This document shows positions 6,633 through 13,507 of a stretch of DNA of 21,946 nt, piece after piece. Below the pieces are notes generated by a model that saw only the letters and a program-made list of their open reading frames with translations, was not told the DNA's origin and searched no databases. Origin of the DNA: a virus; the IMG/VR virus record IMGVR_UViG_3300042154_000424, positions 1-21,946 of that record, one strand, 5' to 3'. The position numbers and the translations under genes are program-made. Each line of letters starts with the position of its first letter. Position 1 is the first letter of the stretch.

Positions 6633-7369
6633 CCATCCTCACGCTATCCGGCGCCGGCGTCTCGGCAGGCGACCTGATCAACGGGGCGCTGCGCCTCATC
6701 GGTCAGTTGGCCGAAGGTGAGACGCCTTCGCCTGAGACATCGGACGACGCCTTCACGGCGATGAACCAAATGATCGACTCTTGGTCGACCGAACGTCTGT
6801 CGGTGTTCTCGACGCAAGACCAAGTCTTTACCTGGCCCGCCAACACGATCAACCGGTCGCTTGGCCCGACTGGCGACTTCGTTGGTCAGCGCCCCATCCT
6901 GCTCGATGACAGCACCTACTTCAAGGACACCAGCAGCGGCCTGTCCTATGACATCCTTTTCATCAACCAAGACCAGTACAACGGGATTGCGTTGAAGACT
7001 GCGGGGAGCACGTTCCCACAGATGATGTGGGTCAACATGACCTTCCCCAACGTCGAGATGTACCTGTACCCCCGTCCGACGAAGGATCTGGAATTTCATC
7101 TGGTGTCGGTGCAGCCGCTCACGCAGGCTGCGTCGCTCAACACCATCCTTCAGTTCCCGCCAGGCTACCTGCGGGCGTTCCGGTACTGCCTCGCGTGCGA
7201 GATCGCGCCTGAGTTTGGGGTCGAGCCGCCGCCCACCGTGCAGCGGATCGCGATGACGTCCAAGCGCAACCTGAAGCGCATCAACAATCCCGACGACATC
7301 ATGGCGCTGCCGTACAGCCTGATCGCGCGCCGCCGTCAGCGCTTCAACATCTTCGCAGGCGGCTACTGA
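6629..7369 (+). CDS. P22 gp4-like tail accessory / head completion protein
   Basis: The 246-residue protein resembles the P22 tail accessory factor gp4 family. Its N-terminus has helices typical of head-tail connectors (SAGDLINGALRLIGQLAEGE, then AFTAMNQMIDSWSTERL). A beta-containing middle follows, then a C-terminal helical part (PPGYLRAFRYCLACEIAPEF, then SKRNLKRINN). gp4 binds below the portal and starts tail assembly, closing the DNA-filled head. At 246 residues it is longer than P22 gp4 (166), as in many relatives, because of the middle segment. Placement directly before a gp10 homologue matches P22 gene order. It overlaps neighbours at both ends (ATGA 6629-6632; TGATG around 7369). Confidence 0.85.
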   Translation: MTILTLSGAGVSAGDLINGALRLIGQLAEGETPSPETSDDAFTAMNQMIDSWSTERLSVFSTQDQVFTWPANTINRSLGPTGDFVGQRPILLDDSTYFKDTSSGLSYDILFINQDQYNGIALKTAGSTFPQMMWVNMTFPNVEMYLYPRPTKDLEFHLVSVQPLTQAASLNTILQFPPGYLRAFRYCLACEIAPEFGVEPPPTVQRIAMTSKRNLKRINNPDDIMALPYSLIARRRQRFNIFAGGY

Positions 7370-8874
7370 TGAAGACGCCCATCCTCGGCGCTTCTTATGT
7401 CGCGGCGAGCATCAACGCCGCGAACGACCGCTGCGTGAACCTGTATCCGGAGGTGGTGCCGCAGGGTGGCAAGGAGTCTGCGTTCCTGACGCGCTGCCCA
7501 GGTTTGAAAGCGATCACGTTCACGGTAGGCGGTTCGCCGGTCAGCGCGCTGGACGACGGCCCGATCCGAGGGCTGTGGACTTACGGGGGCGAGCTGTACG
7601 TCATCACGGCCCAGTCAGCCGCTACGCTGCCCTACCCGCAGACCAAACTCTGGCGGGTCGACTCGTCCTATGTGGCTACGCTCGCGGGCACGGTCAGCAG
7701 CGACGCCGGCGTGGGGCCGGTCAGCATTGCAGACAACGGCGTGCAGATGTTCTTGGCGCTGGGTGACGCGGCAGGCACGTCTTACATCTACAACGCCACG
7801 ACTACGGCGTTTGCCCAGATCACCGATCCTGACTTCCCCGGCGCGTCCTCGGTCGGCTTCATAGACGGATACTTTGTGTTCGCCGAGCCTGACAGCCAGA
7901 AGCTATGGGTGACCGCGCTGCTGGACGGCACGTCGGTCGACCCGTTGGACTTCGCGAGCGCTGAAGGGGCGCCAGACGACATCGTGTCGGTCTTGGTCGA
8001 CCACCGGGAAATCTGGGTGTTTGGCGCCAAGTCCACCGAGGTCTGGTACAACGCGGGCGGGCCTGACTTCCCGCTTGAGCGCATCGCGGGCGCTTTCAAC
8101 GAACTAGGCTGTATCGCCCGTTACTCGCCCGTCAAGCTCTCCAACATCGTCTTCTGGCTTGGCACCAACGACCAAGGCCAAGGGATTGTCTATCAGACAA
8201 ACGGCTACCGAGGCGTGCGGGTCAGCACGCATTCGATCGAGCGCGAGATCCAGTCCTACAGCGTCATTACTGACGCGATTGGGTCGTCCTACCAGCAAGA
8301 CGGCCATCTGTTCTATGTGCTGACCTTCCCGACCGCCGGCAAGACTTGGGTCTACGATCTGACCACGCAACTGTGGCATGAGCGCGCCGCATGGGTTGCG
8401 GGGCAGTACACGCGCCACCGCGCTAACTGCATGGTGAACTTCAACGGCACAATCCTGGTTGGCGACTATCTGAACGGCAAGGTCTACGAATACGACCTCG
8501 CGACCTACAGCGATGACGGCGTACCGCAGCGCTGGCTGCGGTCTTGGCGCGCGCTTGGTACCGGCCAGAACAATCTGAAACGCACGGTGCAGCACAGCCT
8601 ACAGCTCGACTGCGAGTCAGGCGTGGGGCTTGTGACCGGCCAAGGGTCCGACCCGCAGGTCATGCTGCGGTGGTCGGACGACGCGGGCCACAACTGGTCA
8701 AGCGAGCACTGGCGGTCGATGGGCGCGATCGGCGCCACCGGCACGCGGGTCATCTGGCGGCGGCTGGGCAGCACGGTAAGGCTGCGCGACCGCGTCTACG
8801 AGGTGAGTGGCACCGACCCGGTCAAGATCGCGATCATGGGGGCTGAACTCACCGCGAGCGCCACCAATGCCTAA
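7369..8874 (+). CDS. P22 gp10-like packaged DNA stabilisation protein
   Basis: The 501-residue protein begins MKTPILGASYVAASINAAND followed by RCVNLYPEVVPQGGKESAFL and a 'RCPGLK' segment, which is the hallmark start of the P22 gp10 (phage stabilisation) family; P22 gp10 is 472 residues. The rest is repeated four-stranded blade-like beta structure with patterns such as GPIRGLWTYGGELYVITA, FIDGYFVFAEPDSQKLW and NGTILVGDYLNGKVYEYDL, consistent with a propeller-like neck protein. gp10 follows gp4 in tail-machine assembly and holds the packaged DNA in. The gene starts on the last base of the gp4-like stop codon. Confidence comes from both the sequence start and gene order. Confidence 0.88.
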   Translation: MKTPILGASYVAASINAANDRCVNLYPEVVPQGGKESAFLTRCPGLKAITFTVGGSPVSALDDGPIRGLWTYGGELYVITAQSAATLPYPQTKLWRVDSSYVATLAGTVSSDAGVGPVSIADNGVQMFLALGDAAGTSYIYNATTTAFAQITDPDFPGASSVGFIDGYFVFAEPDSQKLWVTALLDGTSVDPLDFASAEGAPDDIVSVLVDHREIWVFGAKSTEVWYNAGGPDFPLERIAGAFNELGCIARYSPVKLSNIVFWLGTNDQGQGIVYQTNGYRGVRVSTHSIEREIQSYSVITDAIGSSYQQDGHLFYVLTFPTAGKTWVYDLTTQLWHERAAWVAGQYTRHRANCMVNFNGTILVGDYLNGKVYEYDLATYSDDGVPQRWLRSWRALGTGQNNLKRTVQHSLQLDCESGVGLVTGQGSDPQVMLRWSDDAGHNWSSEHWRSMGAIGATGTRVIWRRLGSTVRLRDRVYEVSGTDPVKIAIMGAELTASATNA

Positions 8875-9424
8875 CCCGACCCCCTTCCGCATCCCGGCGC
8901 AGCGCGTGCCGCTGCTTGAGGCCGGGACCGCTGACCTGATGTCGCGGGAGTGGTATCGGTTTTTGAACCGCAGCCCGCGCTACGGATCGTTCTACGACAC
9001 CACAACGCAGACCGCTGCTGCGATTGACACACCCTACGCGGTCACGTTTAACAGCGAGACGGTATCGTTTGCCATCCAGCGTGGCACGCCAACCTCGCGC
9101 ATCTATGTGCCTGATGTGAGCGTTTACGAAATCCAGTTCTCGCTGCAACTGGACAAGACTTCGGGCGGCGTGGGCAGTATTTTTATTTGGCCGCGCATCA
9201 ATGGAATTGATGTGCCGTTTTCAGCCGGCCGCGCCCGCATTCAAGGCAACAACGCAGAGTTGGTTGCCGCGTGGTCCTTTATGCTGAACATGCAAGGCGG
9301 CAGCTATTTTGAACTGATGTGGGCGGTCGACACGACTTCGGTACAATTGATCGCAGAAGCGGCGACCGCCTTCTGCCCGGCCATTCCATCGGCCATTCTG
9401 ACCGTTTCTGAGGTGGCCCTATGA
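8867..9424 (+). CDS. Beta-rich virion protein, tail-needle/fibre position
   Basis: The 185-residue protein is taken from ATG 8867, which overlaps the gp10-like 3' end by eight bases; the frame runs further upstream but only in antiphase to gp10. Residues 1-45 (MPNPTPFRIPAQRVPLLEAG, then MSREWYRFLNRS) look like an attachment segment. The remainder is jelly-roll-like beta sequence (SVYEIQFSLQLDKTSGGVGS, FIWPRINGIDVPFSAGRARI, AWSFMLNMQGGSYFELMWAV), recalling C1q/TNF-like domains of phage fibres. It occupies the gene position of the P22 tail needle gp26, but I see none of the expected long coiled coil. It is more likely a small fibre or a plug with another fold. ATGA overlap with the next gene. 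Confidence 0.7.
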   Translation: MPNPTPFRIPAQRVPLLEAGTADLMSREWYRFLNRSPRYGSFYDTTTQTAAAIDTPYAVTFNSETVSFAIQRGTPTSRIYVPDVSVYEIQFSLQLDKTSGGVGSIFIWPRINGIDVPFSAGRARIQGNNAELVAAWSFMLNMQGGSYFELMWAVDTTSVQLIAEAATAFCPAIPSAILTVSEVAL

Positions 9425-10893
9425 GCTTTAATCTGTCATCCGTCCCCAAGCTCCAGTTCTTCGACAACGACGGCAATCCGCTCGTTGCCGGCAAACTGTA
9501 CACCTATGCGGCCGGCACGACCACACCGCTTGCGACCTACACAGACTCGACCGGCGCGACGCCCAACACCAACCCGATCATCCTGGACTCGCGTGGCGAG
9601 GCCAATGTCTGGCTGGCCGCGCAGTCCTACAAGTTCGTGCTAAAGACCTCGACCGACTCCACGATCTGGACGGTCGACAACGTCAGCAACGCCATCAACG
9701 TCTCGCAGATCCTTGCGAACAGTGGCGCAGCAGGCGCGCCGCCTTACTCATTCTCTGCGGACACCGACACCGGCGTCTACTTGGCCGCCGTAGGGCAGCT
9801 GGGCTTGACGGCAGGCGGTGTGCCGTTCCTGCGGGGCACCAATACCGCTATGACGTTTGGGCAAGTAGGCGGCGCGAACGATGTTGATGTAACGCATTAC
9901 GGCGACACCACGCAGATTGGCAACTTTACGCTGACAGGCGATGTTAATGTCACTGGCGCTGCGGTGTTTAATGAAGCAGGCGCAGACAAAGACTTTCGTG
10001 TTGAGGGCGACACCGACGCAAACCTGTTGTTTGTTGACGCATCGACCGACCGCGTAGGCATTGGCACTAACACGCCAACAGTCAAACTTGACGTTGTAGG
10101 CGCTGTTTTGGTGACGGGTAACACTACACTTAACGGCGCGGTCGTAATTAACGAAACGGGCGCTGACGTTGACACGCGGATCGAAGGCGACACGGATGTT
10201 AATTTGGTGTTTGTTGACGCATCAACCGACCGCGTAGGCATCGGCACTGACACACCGCAGACTAAAGCGCACATCCAACAGACCAGTGCCACCACCAACG
10301 CCGTTACGCAAGTCTTGCGGATTGACAGCCAGTCATCCGGCACGCCCGCCAACGGCATCGGTGTTGGAATGCAGTTTGCTGTTGAAACGACCGCCGGCAA
10401 CACCGAGATCGGCGCCACGATCGAGGCGATTACGACTGATGTGACGGCAGGCTCGGAAGACTTCGACCTGTCGTTCAAAACGATGGCGGCGGGCGCCGCC
10501 GCTGCCGAGCGGTTTCGTGCCACGTCTACTGGCCTGTTCCAATTCAACAGCGGTTACGGTTCAGTAGCGACCGCTTATGGTTGCCGTGCGTGGGTTAACT
10601 TTAACGGCACTGGTACACCGGCAATTAGGGGTAGCGGCAACGTCAGCAGCATTACGGACAACGGCACAGGCGACTATACGGTCAATTTCACCGTGGCGAT
10701 GCCGGATGCTAATTACTCGGCAATTGTTACGTCGGAATTTGTAAGCAACGGCACTAACATTTGTTTTCCGTCGCTGTACGCAGCCGGGCCACCTATTGCA
10801 ACTGGATCTGTCCGCGTGTACATACAACCTTCGGGCGCAGGCGGCGGCGGCGCGGTAGACGCTACTTATTACTGTGTTGCTATCTTCAGGTGA
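9421..10893 (+). CDS. Tail fibre protein with tandem repeats
   Basis: The 490-residue protein begins with a head/tail-attachment domain: PKLQFFDNDGNPLVAGKLYT, 'YAAGTTTPLATYTDSTG', 'NPIILDSRGEANVWL'. This is the typical N-terminal module shared by many podovirus fibres and tailspikes. A shaft follows in which a 60-residue unit occurs twice, each containing 'EGDTDxNLxFVDASTDRVGIGTxTP'. The C-terminal third ends in a beta-rich head (YSAIVTSEFVSNG ... GAVDATYYCVAIFR) likely to touch the receptor. No enzyme motif (depolymerase, S74 chaperone) is seen. It overlaps the previous gene by ATGA and is followed after five bases by a small gene. Confidence 0.82.
   Translation: MSFNLSSVPKLQFFDNDGNPLVAGKLYTYAAGTTTPLATYTDSTGATPNTNPIILDSRGEANVWLAAQSYKFVLKTSTDSTIWTVDNVSNAINVSQILANSGAAGAPPYSFSADTDTGVYLAAVGQLGLTAGGVPFLRGTNTAMTFGQVGGANDVDVTHYGDTTQIGNFTLTGDVNVTGAAVFNEAGADKDFRVEGDTDANLLFVDASTDRVGIGTNTPTVKLDVVGAVLVTGNTTLNGAVVINETGADVDTRIEGDTDVNLVFVDASTDRVGIGTDTPQTKAHIQQTSATTNAVTQVLRIDSQSSGTPANGIGVGMQFAVETTAGNTEIGATIEAITTDVTAGSEDFDLSFKTMAAGAAAAERFRATSTGLFQFNSGYGSVATAYGCRAWVNFNGTGTPAIRGSGNVSSITDNGTGDYTVNFTVAMPDANYSAIVTSEFVSNGTNICFPSLYAAGPPIATGSVRVYIQPSGAGGGGAVDATYYCVAIFR
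9955..10251 (+). repeat. Tandem 180-bp repeat in the fibre gene
   Basis: Two copies, about 9955-10071 and 10135-10251, are offset by exactly 180 bases. Each encodes a unit with GAD, EGDTD and FVDASTDRVGIGT. The segment at 10033-10068 is almost identical to that at 10213-10248, differing at a few third-codon positions. An internal duplication of a shaft module that could vary fibre length is likely. Confidence 0.8.
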
Positions 10894-10898
10894 TCAAC

Positions 10899-11090
10899 AT
10901 GAACCAACGAGTCATTTACCCGACGCCTGATGGCGGTGTGGCGATCCTGATCCCGATCCCCGACTGCGGGTTGACGCTGGAAGAGATCATCGCCAAGGAC
11001 GTGCCGCCTGGTGTGCCGTACAAGATCATCGACGCGGCCGACATTCCGACTGACCGCACCTTCCGGAACGCTTGGGAGTACACGGCATGA
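10899..11090 (+). CDS. Small conserved phage protein after fibre gene
   Basis: The 63-residue product (MNQRVIYPTPDGGVAILIPI, then DCGLTLEEIIAKDVPPGVPY and DAADIPTDRTFRNAWEYTA) starts at ATG 10899. AGGTGA lies five bases upstream and overlaps the fibre stop. Proteins beginning 'RVIYPTPDGGVA' and ending 'DIPTDRTFRNAWE' recur next to fibre genes in many proteobacterial phages. They are often followed by a protein like the next one, and in some phages the two are fused. The role is unproven; fibre-assembly help is a reasonable inference. ATGA overlap with the next gene. Confidence 0.75.
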   Translation: MNQRVIYPTPDGGVAILIPIPDCGLTLEEIIAKDVPPGVPYKIIDAADIPTDRTFRNAWEYTA

Positions 11091-11323
11091 TCATCGTCAA
11101 CATAGACAAAGCCAAGCAGATCGGTCACGATATGCGTCGGGCGGCGCGGGCAAAAGAGTTTGCGCCGTTGGACATCAAGGCGACCATCCCCACCGAGGCC
11201 GCCGCTGCCGAGGCCGAGCGCCAGAAGATCCGCGACAAGTACGCGCTTATGCAAACCGCAATCGACGCTGCCGCAACGCCTGAGGCGATCAAGGCCGCGC
11301 TCGCGCAGACCAAAGAGGTGTGA
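11087..11323 (+). CDS. Small helical phage protein, possible fibre assembly partner
   Basis: The 78-residue, mostly helical product (MIIVNIDKAKQIGHDMRRAA, then AEAERQKIRDKYALMQTAID, then TPEAIKAALAQTKEV) starts at ATG 11087, overlapping the previous stop. The frame is open a little upstream, but the overlap decides the start. 'KAK.I.HDMRRAAR..EFAPLD' followed by 'IRDKYA.MQ..IDAA.TPE.IKAAL' is a recurrent phage pattern next to fibres, similar to C-terminal parts of fibre-assembly and DUF4376-type proteins. No experimental function is known to me. Confidence 0.72.
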   Translation: MIIVNIDKAKQIGHDMRRAARAKEFAPLDIKATIPTEAAAAEAERQKIRDKYALMQTAIDAAATPEAIKAALAQTKEV

Positions 11324-11324
11324 G

Positions 11325-12161
11325 ATGGCTATTGATCCTATAACTGCCGGCCTCATTGGAGGTAACATCCTCGGCGGTCTGTTTGGCTCGAGCGCCACTC
11401 GTCGTGCGGCGAGAGACCAAGCCAACGCTATCCGCGAGGGCATCGCGTCGCAAGAGCGGATGTTCGAGCGCGGTTTGGAAGCCCAAGCGCCGTTTCGCGA
11501 GGCCGGCATCGAGGCGCAGAACATGCTCATGGAACGGATGCGGAACTTCCGTCCGTACCAGGCAAGCGCTGGTCTGTCGCCCGCCGAGCTGGCATCCGAG
11601 CAGTTCAACTTCCAAGCTGACCCCGGCTATGCGTTCCGGATGTCCGAGGGGCTGAAAGCGCTTGAGCGAACCGCTGCCGCACGCGGCGGGCTTCTGTCAG
11701 GCGGCGCTGGCAAGGCGTTCCAGCGGTACGGCCAAGACTTGGCCTCGCAGGAGTACGGCAGCGCTTTCGACCGGTTCCAGCGTGACCGCGCGGCCCGTGC
11801 GAACCTTGGCGCGATGGAGTATGGCCAGTTCACCGGCGAGCGGTCAGGCGAGATGCTGCCGCTGCTCCAGACCGCCGCCACCGGTCGAGGCGTCACCTCT
11901 GACATTGCCAACCAGATGATGAACTTGGGCGGCGCGCAGGCGCAGGCCGCCGGTGCGGTCGGCTCGGCCGCCGCTGCTGGCCGTCTGGGCCAGGCGCAGA
12001 CGTTCTCAAACACGCTCGGCCAGTTGGGCAACCTCTACATGGGCGACCGGATGTACAACATGCTGCAAAGCAGGCAGCCCGCAAACTTGAACTGGATGAA
12101 TTATGCCAGCCCATCGCAGATGAACGCGATTGGAACTGGTTCATTAGATTACGGGGGCTAA
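11325..12161 (+). CDS. Internal virion / DNA-transfer protein (ejection, first)
   Basis: The 278-residue protein starts MAIDPITAGLIGGNILGGLF, a glycine-rich hydrophobic N-terminus, followed by helices (ARDQANAIREGIASQERMFE). The conserved segment 'FNFQADPGYAFRMSEGLKAL', 'AAARGGLLSGGAGKAFQRYG' and 'DLASQEYGSAFDRF' is characteristic of podovirus DNA-transfer proteins (p32-like). The C-terminal part is Ala/Gly/Gln-rich. Such proteins lie in the capsid and leave with the DNA to help build a conduit across the envelope. It is first in a set of three large proteins, as P22 gp7 precedes gp20 and gp16. GAGGTG lies a few bases before the ATG. Confidence 0.83.
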   Translation: MAIDPITAGLIGGNILGGLFGSSATRRAARDQANAIREGIASQERMFERGLEAQAPFREAGIEAQNMLMERMRNFRPYQASAGLSPAELASEQFNFQADPGYAFRMSEGLKALERTAAARGGLLSGGAGKAFQRYGQDLASQEYGSAFDRFQRDRAARANLGAMEYGQFTGERSGEMLPLLQTAATGRGVTSDIANQMMNLGGAQAQAAGAVGSAAAAGRLGQAQTFSNTLGQLGNLYMGDRMYNMLQSRQPANLNWMNYASPSQMNAIGTGSLDYGG

Positions 12162-12163
12162 AC

Positions 12164-13507
12164 ATGGCTATCAACCAACTGATCGCCGCCGGGATTCAAC
12201 CGCCTCGGTTCGAGTCTCCGTACAACATGATGGCGCAGTTCGCCCAGATTCAGCAGGCGCAGCAAGCCAACGCGCTGAACCAGATGCGGATGCAGCAGTT
12301 CGAGCGGCAGATGGCGCAGGAAGAGGCGCTGGCGGGCGCGCTAAGGAGCGGGCGCCCGCTTACACTGGAGCAAGCGCTGATGGGCGGCGAGCGTGGCCTG
12401 CGCGCGCTTGAGCTGCAAGAGACGTTCGGCGAACGCGAGCGCAAGCGTAAGTCAGCAGGCCAACAACTTGCCGCTGAAGCGTTGATGGAGACGTCGCCTA
12501 ATTTAGGCGACTTTGCGGAAACCTACCGGCGCCTGAAAGAGCAAGGCGTCGACATGGGCCCGCGCGCTGCTGAACTGATGCTGATGCCGCAAGAACAACG
12601 CGCCCGCGAGATGCAGCGCGAGGTCGCGCTAACGCCGGGCATGGGCCCGGTCGTCGCGGCGCGGGAGAAGTCGGCAGCCGAGGTGGCGAAGCTGATCGCC
12701 GAAAGACGCCGTCAAGAAGGCGAGTTTCAAAAACTTCAGATGCAGATGCAAGGCACGTTGCCGGCTGGACCGGGCGCGCAAACAGAGTTGACACGCTTGA
12801 TTGCGGAGCGCGACAGGCTGCCGCCTAACGACCCCAATCGTGCGGCGTATGACGCGCGGATTGAAGCGTTGGGCAGGGTTGGTGGTACGACCGTAAATGT
12901 TGGCGCAGGCGAACGGGAAGAAGAAAAAGCTCGTGGCGCAGGGTTGGCTAAAGAAGAAGAAACAGTGTCAACGTTGGCGCAATCTGCCCGTCGTCAGTTG
13001 ACCTCCATCGATTCTGCACAACGAGTGCTAGACGCAGGCTTTCGCACTGGGTTTGGTACGGATGTAAAAGCCAAAGCGGCTAATTTTTTGGCGGCGATGG
13101 GCGTCAAAGATGCTGGCAAGTTTGCCACTAACGCACAAACTTTCTTGCAAGCAATTAAAGAAAATGTGCTTGCAAAGCAGCTTGAGCAGAAAGGTGTGCA
13201 AACTAACCAAGACGCCGAGCGAATTGAACAAACGTTTGCTCAACTTGGCAATACGCCTGAAGCCAACCAATTCATGTTGGATGTAGCTCGCGCTCAAGCT
13301 AAACGCTCGATTGAGCAAGACCAGTTCTATCGCAAATGGATTGCGGAAAACAAAACGATGCGCGGCGCTCGCGACGCATGGTTTGAAACAGAAGGTGATA
13401 AGTCGCTGTTTGAGCGGCCCGAACTGCAACGCTACGCACCGCAACAGCGCGGGTCAGCAGGCGGTGAGCAGCCGGAAGTAATTGACTTTCGGAGTCTAAA
13501 GCGATGA
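12164..13507 (+). CDS. Internal virion protein, coiled-coil (gp20 position)
   Basis: The 447-residue protein begins MAINQLIAAGIQPPRFESPY and quickly becomes glutamine- and methionine-rich helix (NALNQMRMQQFERQMAQEEA, ERERKRKSAGQQLAAEALME). It contains several coiled-coil stretches (EKSAAEVAKLIAERRRQEGE; GAGLAKEEETVSTLAQSARR) and ends with a basic tail. The overall make-up fits a DNA-ejection protein, and the location between a gp7-position and a gp16-position gene matches P22 gp20, although sequence identity cannot be judged. The 3' third is less GC-rich than the 5' part. ATGA overlap with the next gene (13504-13507). Confidence 0.75.
   Translation: MAINQLIAAGIQPPRFESPYNMMAQFAQIQQAQQANALNQMRMQQFERQMAQEEALAGALRSGRPLTLEQALMGGERGLRALELQETFGERERKRKSAGQQLAAEALMETSPNLGDFAETYRRLKEQGVDMGPRAAELMLMPQEQRAREMQREVALTPGMGPVVAAREKSAAEVAKLIAERRRQEGEFQKLQMQMQGTLPAGPGAQTELTRLIAERDRLPPNDPNRAAYDARIEALGRVGGTTVNVGAGEREEEKARGAGLAKEEETVSTLAQSARRQLTSIDSAQRVLDAGFRTGFGTDVKAKAANFLAAMGVKDAGKFATNAQTFLQAIKENVLAKQLEQKGVQTNQDAERIEQTFAQLGNTPEANQFMLDVARAQAKRSIEQDQFYRKWIAENKTMRGARDAWFETEGDKSLFERPELQRYAPQQRGSAGGEQPEVIDFRSLKR

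Noticed and set aside
9421-10893. Diversity-generating retroelement target in the fibre gene
   Set aside because: No reverse transcriptase, template repeat or C-type lectin-like C-terminus in the window; the repeat present is a plain in-frame duplication.
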